A stretch of 64,000 nt of DNA, taken from the NCBI GenBank assembly GCA_015999745.1, contig JAECQP010000004.1, forward strand, positions 35,136-99,135. The letters are read 5' to 3'. Position 1 is the first letter of the stretch; each line of letters begins with the position of its first letter. Made by a program: the position numbers and the translations under genes. Shown here one piece after another: positions 56,262-64,000 of this stretch. Under the pieces are notes generated by a model, which worked only from the letters and a program-made list of their open reading frames with translations, made no database searches and was not told the DNA's origin. Source of the stretch: Sphingobacteriia bacterium. Lineage in GTDB: Bacteria > Bacteroidota > Bacteroidia > Chitinophagales > Chitinophagaceae.

Positions 56262-56957
56262 ATGGAAAGAATCATTCAACTAACGGCAGACGGCTCACAT
56301 ACCATTGCCATTCCCGGAATGGAAGTGATGTATCACAGCAAACACGGCGCCATACAGGAAAGTGTGCATGTGTTTATCCGTGCCGGTCTGCAATATGTAG
56401 CGCCTCAGCCAGTTATCCGGATACTGGAAATTGGTTTTGGTACAGGACTTAATGCACTATTAACCGCTATTGAAGCGGGGAATACCGGCCGGTTGATTGA
56501 ATACACCAGTATGGAGGCATACCCGTTAACCCCGGTTGAATACGGTTCGCTCAACTACGGCAGCCAATTGCTGGAACCGGCGCTGTTTGAAGCAATACTT
56601 GCCTCCAATTGGAATGAACCTGTTGCAATCACCCCCTTTTTCAGGTTACAAAAACTGCATAATACCTTGCAGGCCTATCGCTTGTCAGATACATTTTCAG
56701 CAGCAGCAATTGAGCAGCAAAGCGCAGGATTTCATTGTATTTACTACGATGCATTTGCCCCTTCCGTACAGCCTGAGTTATGGACCGCCGAAACATTCCG
56801 GCAAATGTATGAGCTGCTTTTACCAGGCGGCATCCTGGTTACCTACTGCAGCAAGAGTATCGTACGGCATGCCATGGAGTCTGCAGGATTTGTGGCAACA
56901 AGAATTCAGGGGCCCTACGGCAAGCGCGAAATGGTAAGGGCCATCAAACAGGGATAG
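56262..56957 (+). CDS. mnmD: MnmD-like tRNA (5-methylaminomethyl-2-thiouridine) methyltransferase
   Basis: A 231-residue SAM-dependent methyltransferase matching the methyltransferase half of MnmC, which completes the mnm5s2U modification at wobble position 34. The SAM motif is RILEIGFGTGLNALLT (about 67-82), and the family segment YYDAFAPSVQPELWT (about 163-177) is clear, followed by LLPGGILVTYCSKS. The FAD oxidase half of MnmC is absent, as in stand-alone MnmD. The start is the ATG at 56262; the frame extends 17 codons upstream into the divergent glycosylase start. Confidence 0.88.
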   Translation: MERIIQLTADGSHTIAIPGMEVMYHSKHGAIQESVHVFIRAGLQYVAPQPVIRILEIGFGTGLNALLTAIEAGNTGRLIEYTSMEAYPLTPVEYGSLNYGSQLLEPALFEAILASNWNEPVAITPFFRLQKLHNTLQAYRLSDTFSAAAIEQQSAGFHCIYYDAFAPSVQPELWTAETFRQMYELLLPGGILVTYCSKSIVRHAMESAGFVATRIQGPYGKREMVRAIKQG

Positions 56958-57043
56958 CCCGGACACGACCGGAATTGATTCCAGGTACACGCGCGGTAAT
57001 TCCGGATTATTTGTATATTCCCGTATCACCTAAAAATTGTTCA

Positions 57044-57475
57044 ATGAAATTATTGACACTGTTTGCAGCGCTGTTGCTGATGAACACGGCAACTGCGCAT
57101 AAAAATGCTGAGAATCCCGGGGAAATTATCCGTCAAATACTGGAGAAACAAACAGCAGCCTGGAACAGGGGCGACCTGGAGGCATTCATGCAGGGTTACT
57201 GGAAAAACGACAGCCTCTTATTTGTTGGAAAGAACGGACCTACCTACGGATACAATACCACCCTTCAAAATTATCGTAAAAGCTATCCCGACAATGCCAC
57301 CATGGGTCAGCTGAAATTTACACTCCTGCAAATCAGGCCGCTGTCTTCAGATACCTGGTTTGTACTGGGCAAATGGGCTTTAACCAGGACAGCCGGAGAC
57401 GTAAGCGGGCACTACACATTGCTGTTTAAAAAGATCAATGGCCAATGGGTGATCATAGCCGACCACAGCAGTTAG
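57044..57475 (+). CDS. Exported NTF2-like (DUF4440/SnoaL-type) protein
   Basis: A 143-residue protein with a signal peptide (MKLLTLFAALLLMNTATA) and an NTF2-like fold pattern: IIRQILEKQTAAWNRGDLEAFMQGYWKNDSLLFVG, then the beta-rich end GHYTLLFKKINGQWVIIADHSS. Members of this fold are small-ligand binders or enzymes; nothing here identifies the ligand. The signal-peptide ATG at 57044 is preferred to the start of the longer open frame at 56975. It is probably expressed from its own signal or by readthrough from mnmD. Confidence 0.8.
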   Translation: MKLLTLFAALLLMNTATAHKNAENPGEIIRQILEKQTAAWNRGDLEAFMQGYWKNDSLLFVGKNGPTYGYNTTLQNYRKSYPDNATMGQLKFTLLQIRPLSSDTWFVLGKWALTRTAGDVSGHYTLLFKKINGQWVIIADHSS

Positions 57476-57545
57476 CACATAACCAAACATGATTCCTGCA
57501 TATTGACGCCTGGATCCTCCTATATACAGGTTTTATCAGGCCGGA

Positions 57546-58517
57546 TTAATCAAAACTCTGGTTACTTACGGCAGCCAGTTTCAGGATCCGGTCAAACTGC
57601 GCCGGGGTAAGATCGTTGTAGAAATAATAGATCGGATCTACCGGCACGCCATTTCTGTGAACTTCGTAGTGACAATGCGGGCCAGTACTCTTACCGGTGC
57701 TTCCTACATAACCTATCACTTCTCCCCGCTTCACCCGCTCACCTACGCGGGCTTTGATCCGGTACATATGTGAATAAGTGGTTTGGTATCCAAAACCGTG
57801 ATTGATCACTACCCTGTTACCATAACCGCCGGTATTGAACCCGGCATCTCTTACCACACCATCGGCAGTTGCATAGATCGGTGTTCCGGAAGGTGCCGTA
57901 AAATCTAGGCCTGCATGCAGTCTCCTGTCTTTATAGATCGGATCAATCCGGTATCCGAAACCGGAAGCCACCCTGTTTAAATTTTTATTGCTGATAGGCT
58001 GAATGGAAGGAGTTGCCGCCAACAGTTTTTCCTTATTCTTCACCATATCGGCGATGTCCACAAAGGATTTGGCCTGAAAACCCAGGCGAAGCGAAAGATC
58101 ATTCAACTGAGAAATCATGCTTTTGACCAGTTCGGTTTCGCCCATGCTTTGCACCAGTTTCACTTCTTTCTTGGTTTCAATGTCCTTAATACGGGCGCTG
58201 TCAGGGATAGGATCTGAACCAAAAATGGAACGGTAAACGTTGTTGTCTCTGTTCTCAATTTCATCCATCTGCAATTCAAGTTGTTTAACCCTTTCCATCA
58301 GCACACTGTAGTTCTGCTTTAAATCGTCATTTTGCTGGCGCATGTATTTCTCCTTGGGAGAATCGATGTACCGGAAAGTGATGGCAAAAATGAGGATACC
58401 GGTAACAATAGAGGCCGCTATATAGCCAATCACCTGCAACAGGCGAACCCGCAATGGGGTGGTCAGCTTCTCGTAGCGGAGCGTATGGGTATTAAAGAAG
58501 TATTTTACCTTTTTCAT
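57546..58517 (-). CDS. M23 family metallopeptidase (LytM domain), membrane-anchored
   Basis: A 323-residue protein with one membrane helix (about 26-48, LQVIGYIAASIVTGILIFAITF), a coiled coil (about 55-110) and a C-terminal LytM domain (about 190-300). The zinc ligands are in RLHAGLDFTAPSG (HxxxD) and GPHCHYEVHRNG (HxH). SHMYRIKARVGERVKRGEVIGYVGSTGKSTG is typical. It probably cuts, or regulates cutting of, peptidoglycan peptide links at the cell envelope. It is divergent from alaS, 107 bases away. Confidence 0.93.
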   Translation of the reverse strand: MKKVKYFFNTHTLRYEKLTTPLRVRLLQVIGYIAASIVTGILIFAITFRYIDSPKEKYMRQQNDDLKQNYSVLMERVKQLELQMDEIENRDNNVYRSIFGSDPIPDSARIKDIETKKEVKLVQSMGETELVKSMISQLNDLSLRLGFQAKSFVDIADMVKNKEKLLAATPSIQPISNKNLNRVASGFGYRIDPIYKDRRLHAGLDFTAPSGTPIYATADGVVRDAGFNTGGYGNRVVINHGFGYQTTYSHMYRIKARVGERVKRGEVIGYVGSTGKSTGPHCHYEVHRNGVPVDPIYYFYNDLTPAQFDRILKLAAVSNQSFD

Positions 58518-58553
58518 TCGTGATTGTTCATGGGTCAGAGCCGCCTAAATCCT

Positions 58554-58561
58554 TACCTTTG
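58554..58561 (+). promoter_or_regulatory. -7 promoter element upstream of alaS
   Basis: TACCTTTG, exact TAnnTTTG match, 63 bases upstream of the alaS ATG. Confidence 0.5.
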
Positions 58562-58624
58562 CTCTCCTTGAAATGCCAACAAATATAGTTTCTAAGCCCT
58601 AAAAAGGGACATAAAAAGTGATTC

Positions 58625-61246
58625 ATGACGACGAGTGCCGAAATTCGCCAGCAATTTTTGGATTTTTTTGCTTCAAAAAAGCATCAAATCGTTCCATCCG
58701 CGCCAATTGTGGTAAAAAACGATCCGACCCTGCTGTTTACCAACGCGGGGATGAACCAGTTCAAAGACTACTTCCTGGGTAACCGTAAGCCTGAGTTCCC
58801 CCGGGTGGCCGATACACAGAAATGTTTGCGGGTAAGTGGCAAACACAACGACCTGGAAGAAGTGGGGGTAGACACCTATCACCATACCATGTTCGAGATG
58901 CTCGGCAACTGGAGTTTCGGAGATTACTTCAAGGCAGAAGCTATTGCCTGGAGCTGGGAACTGCTGACCGAAGTATACAAGATCGACAAGGATCGTATCT
59001 ATGTGACCATTTTTGAAGGTGATGCAAAGGAGAACCTGGAAAGGGATACGGAAGCCTACGAAGAATGGAAAAAAATTATTTCTCCCGACAGGATCTTACC
59101 GGGTAACAAGAAAGACAATTTTTGGGAGATGGGAGATACCGGCCCCTGTGGCCCCTGCTCCGAGATACATGTAGATTGCCGTCCCGATCAGGAGCGCGCG
59201 CAGGTAGCCGGAAAAACACTGGTTAACAATGACCACCCGCAGGTGATTGAAATATGGAACAACGTGTTCATGCAGTTCAACCGCCTGAAAGACGGTTCGC
59301 TGGAATCATTACCCGCCAAACACGTAGACACCGGTATGGGCTTTGAAAGGCTGGTACGTGTGATTCAGGGAAAAACCAGCAACTACGATACGGATGTATT
59401 TACCGGAACCATTGCTTCGATCGAAAAGATCACCGGTATTACCTACGATTTTGGCAACAGCAAACCTGCTATTGCTTTCCGCGTACTGGCCGATCATATC
59501 CGTGCCATTGGGTTCACCATTGCCGACGGGCAATTGCCTTCCAACACAGGGGCAGGGTATGTAATCAGAAGAATTTTAAGAAGAGCTGTTCGTTACTACT
59601 ACTCTCACCTCAACTATAAGCAACCATTACTGCACCAGCTGATGCCGGTGCTTGCCAAACAGTTTGAGCAGGTATTCCCCGAACTGCAACTGCAGCTCGA
59701 TTTTGTATCCAAAGTGGTAAAGGAGGAAGAAGATGCCTTCTTACGTACCCTCGACAAGGGGTTGAAAAGAATGGATGATATCATTGGTAATGCAACAGGT
59801 AAACTCATAGAAGGAAAAGCCGCTTTTGAACTCTTCGACACATTCGGATTCCCGATAGACCTGACCAGGCTGATTGCTTCGGAAAATAATTTCACCATCA
59901 ACGAAGCCGGGTTTGAGGCGGAAATGCAGCAACAAAGAAACAGGAGCCGTGCCGCTACTTCCATGGATACGGAAGACTGGGTGGAGGCAGACGCCGATGC
60001 CTTGCAGGAATTTGTGGGATATGATTCACTGGAGGTAAAAACAAAAGTGATCAAATACAGGAAAGTGAAGGCGAAAGGAAAAGAATCTTTCCAGTTGGTG
60101 CTGGCCGGCACTCCTTTTTATGCAGAGAGCGGCGGACAGGTTGGTGATACTGGCGTGCTGGATTTTGAAGGAGAGAAGATCCGGGTTACCGATACAAAAA
60201 AAGAAAACAACCTGATCATTCATTTTACGGAAAGCCTGCCTTCCGATATCAATGCCAACGTTATTGCCACGGTAGACAGGGAAAAGAGAATGAAAACAAC
60301 AGTGCACCACAGCGCTACGCACCTGATGCATGCAGCTTTACGTAAAGTGCTGGGCACTCATGTTGCACAGAAAGGAAGTATGGTGAATGACACCATGCTC
60401 CGGTTCGACTTCTCCCATTTTGCAAAAATGACGGAGGAAGAAATAGCGGAGGTAGAGCAACTGGTGAACGAGAAAATCAGGGCCAATGTACCTGTTTACA
60501 TAAAGGAAATGAAGAAGGACGAGGCTGTTGCCCTGGGCGCCATGGCCTTATTCGGAGAAAAATACGGCGATATTGTTCGTGTGGTGATCATGGATCCCAA
60601 TTACTCCATTGAGCTTTGTGGCGGAACCCATGTAGGCGCTACCGGAGAACTGGGTTATTTCAAAATACAACATGAATCGGCTGTTGCAGCAGGGGTTCGC
60701 CGGATTGAAGCGGTATGCGGAGAAGCTGCTGCCAGGCTCATTAGTGAGGAACTGGGGCAGTTGCAACAGTTAAAAGAATTATTCAGAAACCCAAAAGAAC
60801 TGCTGAAGTCAGCCGAGCAGATATTGCAGGAAAATGCAGAACTGCGCAAGAAAATAGAATCCTTCGAAGCCAAACAATTACAACTTACCTATAAGGAGCT
60901 CCTGGGTAAGGTAGAAACCATCAATGGCATCTCTTTTGTAGGACAGGTGGTAGAGACAGGCAGTGCGGATGCAGTGAAGAAACTCTGCTTTGAATTAAAG
61001 AAAGACCTGAATAACTACCTGGTAGTACTCGCCGCCAATGTAGATGGCAAAGCGCAGGTAGCCATACTGATTGATGAAGCATTGTCTGCCTCAAAAAGGC
61101 TGGAGGCGCCAAAAATCATTAAAGAACAGATTGCGCCACTGATCAAAGGTGGTGGCGGGGGGCAGAAAACACTGGCTACTGCCGGCGGACAGGATGCCTC
61201 TAACCTGTTGGCTGTTATAGAAAAAGTTAAAGGGTTAATCAGGTAA
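58625..61246 (+). CDS. alaS: Alanyl-tRNA synthetase
   Basis: Charges tRNA-Ala. The 873 residues follow the class II plan: catalytic domain with FTNAGMNQFKDYFLG and GDTGPCGPCSEIHVD, the tRNA-recognition domain, the editing domain with VHHSATHLMHAALRKVLG and zinc-type ELCGGTHVGATGE, and the C-terminal coiled-coil/DHHA1 part with GGGGGQKTLATAGGQD. It begins an operon: gatB follows after three bases and a TlpA-like gene five bases after gatB. The start at the ATG fits SAEIRQQFLDFFASKKH. Confidence 0.97.
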   Translation: MTTSAEIRQQFLDFFASKKHQIVPSAPIVVKNDPTLLFTNAGMNQFKDYFLGNRKPEFPRVADTQKCLRVSGKHNDLEEVGVDTYHHTMFEMLGNWSFGDYFKAEAIAWSWELLTEVYKIDKDRIYVTIFEGDAKENLERDTEAYEEWKKIISPDRILPGNKKDNFWEMGDTGPCGPCSEIHVDCRPDQERAQVAGKTLVNNDHPQVIEIWNNVFMQFNRLKDGSLESLPAKHVDTGMGFERLVRVIQGKTSNYDTDVFTGTIASIEKITGITYDFGNSKPAIAFRVLADHIRAIGFTIADGQLPSNTGAGYVIRRILRRAVRYYYSHLNYKQPLLHQLMPVLAKQFEQVFPELQLQLDFVSKVVKEEEDAFLRTLDKGLKRMDDIIGNATGKLIEGKAAFELFDTFGFPIDLTRLIASENNFTINEAGFEAEMQQQRNRSRAATSMDTEDWVEADADALQEFVGYDSLEVKTKVIKYRKVKAKGKESFQLVLAGTPFYAESGGQVGDTGVLDFEGEKIRVTDTKKENNLIIHFTESLPSDINANVIATVDREKRMKTTVHHSATHLMHAALRKVLGTHVAQKGSMVNDTMLRFDFSHFAKMTEEEIAEVEQLVNEKIRANVPVYIKEMKKDEAVALGAMALFGEKYGDIVRVVIMDPNYSIELCGGTHVGATGELGYFKIQHESAVAAGVRRIEAVCGEAAARLISEELGQLQQLKELFRNPKELLKSAEQILQENAELRKKIESFEAKQLQLTYKELLGKVETINGISFVGQVVETGSADAVKKLCFELKKDLNNYLVVLAANVDGKAQVAILIDEALSASKRLEAPKIIKEQIAPLIKGGGGGQKTLATAGGQDASNLLAVIEKVKGLIR

Positions 61247-61249
61247 TTT

Positions 61250-62689
61250 ATGAACCAGAAATACGAAGCTGTCATTGGATTGGAAGTGCATGCGCAACTG
61301 GCAACAACCAGTAAATTGTTTTGTGGAGACAGTACGTTGTTTGGCGCAGCGCCCAATACACATATAAGCCCGATTACGCTTGGCCATCCCGGCACCTTAC
61401 CCAGGGTTAATCAAAAAGCCATAGCATACGCCATTAAAATGGGGCTGGCCTGTGGTTGTGAAATTGAAAAGGTCAACTGGTTTGCCCGTAAAAATTATTT
61501 TTACCCCGATCTACCGAAAGGATACCAGATTTCACAACACACCACCCCCATCTGTAAAGGCGGCAACGTAAAGATCAAATCGGGCGATGGAGAACGATCT
61601 GTTCAACTCAACAGGATTCACCTGGAAGAAGATGCCGGTAAAAGTATTCATGATATAGACGATCAGTATACCTGTATCGATTTAAACAGGGCGGGAACGC
61701 CACTGATAGAGATTGTTACCGAACCCGACCTTTTTTCTGCAGAAGAAGCCTGGCAGTATGTTACTGAAGTACGCAAACTGGTAAGATGGCTCAATATCTG
61801 CGATGGGAATATGGAGGAAGGAAGCCTTCGTTGCGATGCCAATGTATCGATCCGGTTAAAGGGCGAAACAAAACTGGGCACTAAGGTAGAGGTGAAAAAC
61901 CTGAACTCCATACGCAACGTAAAGAAAGCAATTGAGTTTGAGATAGACAGGATGATCCGGGAAGTGGAAGCAGGGAACAGGATCAAACAGCAAACCCGCA
62001 GTTTTGATGCGGCTACCGATACCACGTTTGCGATACGCGATAAAGAAGAAGCGAATGACTACCGTTATTTCCCCGATCCCGACCTTCCTGCACTGGTATT
62101 ATCAGACAGCTATCTTCAGGAAATCAGGGAAGCATTGCCCGAATTACCTGCCGCATTGATCAAGAAATACCAGCAGCAGTATGGCCTTAGTCTGTACGAT
62201 GCAGCGCAACTCTGCGAAGACAAAGCCGCTGCTGGTTATTTTGAGAACGTGATACAACATACCACTGCATATAAGGCATTGGCCAACTGGATGCTGGGAC
62301 CCATCCGGCAATACCTGAATGAGCATGCAAAAGACTACGAACAAATAACCATAGCGCCACAGCGCATGGCAGCGCTGATACAACTGGTGGAATCAGGACA
62401 GGTGAACTTTTCTGTTGCTGCCGCCAAGCTTTTACCGGTACTAGCCGAAAATAATGAAGCGCCGCTGGCCATTGCCGAAAAACTACAGTTGTTGCAGGTA
62501 AGCGATACCGGCGAGTTGGAAAAATGGGTGGAAGCAGCGCTGGCTTCCATGCCCGACAAAGTAACCGAATACAGGAAAGGGAAAAAAGGATTGATCGGGC
62601 TTTTTGTAGGTGAGGTAAAGAAAAGAAGTATGGGCAAGGCCGATCCAAAACTGGTAACAGCATTACTTGAAGCAAAACTCAACAATTAA
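61250..62689 (+). CDS. gatB: Asp-tRNA(Asn)/Glu-tRNA(Gln) amidotransferase subunit B
   Basis: Part of the GatCAB enzyme that amidates misacylated Glu-tRNA-Gln or Asp-tRNA-Asn. The 479 residues start with YEAVIGLEVHAQLATTSKLFC and contain the GatB signature DLNRAGTPLIEIVTEPD, YFYPDLPKGYQISQ and DYRYFPDPDLPALVL. The C-terminal tail domain ends GKADPKLVTALLEAKLN. GatA and GatC are not in the window, so the subunits are encoded apart. It sits three bases behind alaS. Confidence 0.97.
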   Translation: MNQKYEAVIGLEVHAQLATTSKLFCGDSTLFGAAPNTHISPITLGHPGTLPRVNQKAIAYAIKMGLACGCEIEKVNWFARKNYFYPDLPKGYQISQHTTPICKGGNVKIKSGDGERSVQLNRIHLEEDAGKSIHDIDDQYTCIDLNRAGTPLIEIVTEPDLFSAEEAWQYVTEVRKLVRWLNICDGNMEEGSLRCDANVSIRLKGETKLGTKVEVKNLNSIRNVKKAIEFEIDRMIREVEAGNRIKQQTRSFDAATDTTFAIRDKEEANDYRYFPDPDLPALVLSDSYLQEIREALPELPAALIKKYQQQYGLSLYDAAQLCEDKAAAGYFENVIQHTTAYKALANWMLGPIRQYLNEHAKDYEQITIAPQRMAALIQLVESGQVNFSVAAAKLLPVLAENNEAPLAIAEKLQLLQVSDTGELEKWVEAALASMPDKVTEYRKGKKGLIGLFVGEVKKRSMGKADPKLVTALLEAKLNN

Positions 62690-62694
62690 TATAC

Positions 62695-63831
62695 ATGAAA
62701 AAAATCTCCTTACTATTGCTTGGTGCAGCGGTACTGCTCGGTTCCTGCCAGCAAAAAAAATATGGCGGGTTCACCGTAACAGGTACCATTAAGAATGCCC
62801 CTACCGATAAAGTTTTTTTGCAGGAGCTGCCATTTGGCGGGGAGCAGCCTGTAATACTGGATTCCGGCAGACTTGAAAAAAATGGTCAATTTACCCTGAA
62901 GGGTGTAGCCAGGGAAGAAGGCCTCTACCGGCTTGTACTGGAGAATGGTCCGGATGTACTGATTGTAAACGACAACGATTATATAGAAGTGGAGCTGGAC
63001 GTAAACCATTACAGAGACTATACACTCAAAGGATCCAAAGCTTCAGAAAGCCTCCATAGCCTCTTTAATGATTACCGCAAGCAGGATTCTGCATTGTATG
63101 CCGTTTTTATGCAAATTGATACACTTCAAAAGCAAACAGGCACAGACAGTTTGCTCAATCTTGCCAAGGCCGACCGCGACCGGCAAATGAAAGCCATGAA
63201 TGCGGCTGTAAGTAGTTTTATAAAGGAAAGTAAAAGCCCCGCAGCACGTTACTACGCATTGGGAATGGCATCCAGGACCATGATCCCCGAGGAACTGAAT
63301 ACGCTGATCAACGAATCTGCCACCCAATACAAGGACCACAGTGGCTTACAAAAAATCAAAGCCCTGGTGAATGCGTCTGCCGCGCAAAAAGCGCCCACCC
63401 CTAAAACTTATGCGCTGCTGAATCAACAGGCGCCTGAGATCAGTTTACCCGACATGGATGGTAAGCCCTTTTTACTGAGCAGTCTGAAAGGAAAATATGT
63501 ACTGGTCGATTTCTGGGCAAGCTGGTGTGGCCCCTGCAGAAGGGAAAATCCCAATGTGGTGAATGCATTCAACAAGTATAAAAACAAGAATTTCACCATC
63601 CTGGGCGTATCCCTCGATAATGACAGGGAAGCCTGGTTACAGGGTATTAAAGACGACAAATTAACCTGGAAGCATGTGAGCGACCTGAAACAGTGGGAAA
63701 GCAGCATGCCGGGTCTTTACCAGTTTGACGCCATACCTTTTAATGTACTGATTGATCCACAGGGAAAAATCATCGCTACCGATTTACGTGGTGCCGAACT
63801 GGAGCAAAAGCTTGCGGCAGTATTGAAGTAA
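62695..63831 (+). CDS. TlpA-like thioredoxin lipoprotein with DUF4369 domain
   Basis: A 378-residue exported lipoprotein: lipobox LLGSC with the lipid-bearing Cys18. A DUF4369-type beta domain (about 27-125, GFTVTGTIKNAPTDKVFLQEL) and a helical middle are followed by a thioredoxin fold (about 240-378). The active site is WASWCGPCRRE (CGPC), with VLVDFWASW and FNVLIDPQGKIIATDLRG. It probably acts as a periplasmic thiol-disulfide reductant. It closes the alaS-gatB operon, five bases after gatB, and is followed by a strong terminator. Confidence 0.92.
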   Translation: MKKISLLLLGAAVLLGSCQQKKYGGFTVTGTIKNAPTDKVFLQELPFGGEQPVILDSGRLEKNGQFTLKGVAREEGLYRLVLENGPDVLIVNDNDYIEVELDVNHYRDYTLKGSKASESLHSLFNDYRKQDSALYAVFMQIDTLQKQTGTDSLLNLAKADRDRQMKAMNAAVSSFIKESKSPAARYYALGMASRTMIPEELNTLINESATQYKDHSGLQKIKALVNASAAQKAPTPKTYALLNQQAPEISLPDMDGKPFLLSSLKGKYVLVDFWASWCGPCRRENPNVVNAFNKYKNKNFTILGVSLDNDREAWLQGIKDDKLTWKHVSDLKQWESSMPGLYQFDAIPFNVLIDPQGKIIATDLRGAELEQKLAAVLK

Positions 63832-63848
63832 GATTTCCGGCATATAAC

Positions 63849-63882
63849 CATAAAAAAAGAGGGCTTGCCCTCTTTTTTTATG
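63849..63882. terminator. Strong bidirectional intrinsic terminator
   Basis: A perfect 16-bp inverted repeat centred on TT: GAGGGC and GCCCTC flanked by seven A on the left and seven T on the right, then TAC/GTA-type closing pairs (CAT ... ATG). It can serve the TlpA gene and, on the minus strand, the converging gene that ends at 63886. Confidence 0.92.
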
Positions 63883-63885
63883 CAC

Positions 63886-64000
63886 CTACAAAGAGTTATA
63901 GTACTTAAACACTTTAACCAGGTCCTCTTCCTTTCTAAAGGAGATCCTGTTGGAAGTAATAAAGCCTTTCACCTGATCTGCCTTGTCTGCCAGTAACAAC
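63886..64000 (-). CDS. C-terminal end of an unrecognised gene (truncated by window edge)
   Basis: On the minus strand a frame stays open from the window edge to a TAG at 63888-63886 and gives 37 residues ending DLVKVFKYYNSL. It ends four bases from the bidirectional terminator, as expected for a real convergent gene. The fragment is hydrophilic and charged (SNRISFRKEEDLVK). It is too short to name a family. Confidence 0.55.
   Translation of the reverse strand, partial: LLLADKADQVKGFITSNRISFRKEEDLVKVFKYYNSL

Noticed and set aside
57476..57545. CCTG/CAGG inverted repeats between the NTF2-like and M23 genes considered as a terminator
   Set aside because: Short stems with large or poor loops and no T run on either strand.

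Overview
The window reads as a compact chromosomal segment of a Bacteroidota bacterium, most likely of the Chitinophagaceae type. The evidence is a CHU_C-type (T9SS type B) secretion tail, a GldA-like ATPase, an OPT and POT peptide transporter pair, DUF1800/DUF1501 proteins, frequent -7 boxes of the Bacteroidota form TAnnTTTG just upstream of start codons, and no obvious Shine-Dalgarno sequences. I see no rRNA, tRNA, insertion sequence, prophage, CRISPR array or defence island. No stretch longer than 300 bases lacks a gene; the longest gaps are about 120 to 150 bases.

Layout. 1-10.6 kb: end of NAD synthetase, a secreted PKD/CHU_C protein, a universal stress protein, thiolase, pyrD, a TerC-like membrane protein and a very large envelope protein (degenerate peptidase-like region, beta-propeller, C-terminal barrel). 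10.6-17.2 kb: a metallo-hydrolase, an unrecognised secreted protein with a possible caspase/gingipain-like end, and a phosphate module (response regulator, histidine kinase, DUF47/PhoU-like protein, Pit transporter). 17.2-25.7 kb: galE, prfA, D-aminoacylase, acs, an MHS-type transporter with a small membrane partner, and a GldA-like ATPase. 25.7-34.8 kb: eno, a DivIC/FtsB-like gene, a small unknown gene, nth, a YjbR-like gene, korA, a deacetylase lipoprotein, a BI-1 family protein and a fused E1 dehydrogenase. 34.8-43.3 kb: a serine hydrolase, the DUF1501/DUF1800 pair, and OPT and POT transporters. 43.3-51.3 kb: purD and the rod-shape operon mreB-mreC-mreD-PBP2-rodA, ending in a metallo-hydrolase. 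51.3-58.5 kb: an ECF sigma/anti-sigma/Spy-like operon, ppc, an AlkA-like glycosylase, an MnmD-like methyltransferase, an NTF2-like secreted protein and an M23 peptidase. 58.6-64 kb: the alaS-gatB-TlpA operon and the end of one more minus-strand gene.

How the genes work together. Most of the content is core: central carbon metabolism (eno, ppc, acs, korA, E1, thiolase), nucleotide synthesis (pyrD, purD), translation (prfA, alaS, gatB, mnmD), base excision repair (nth, alkA-like) and cell-wall elongation (mre/PBP2/rodA, DivIC, M23). I did not find a clear new multi-gene system. The best candidates for new biology are the secreted protein at 11250-13418, the composite barrel protein at 7162-10536, the transporter plus small partner at 23145-24915, the DUF1800/DUF1501 pair, and a perfect 18-bp palindrome ahead of the phosphate transport genes. 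A structural oddity is the extreme packing of convergent genes: three pairs share one TTAA as both stop codons.
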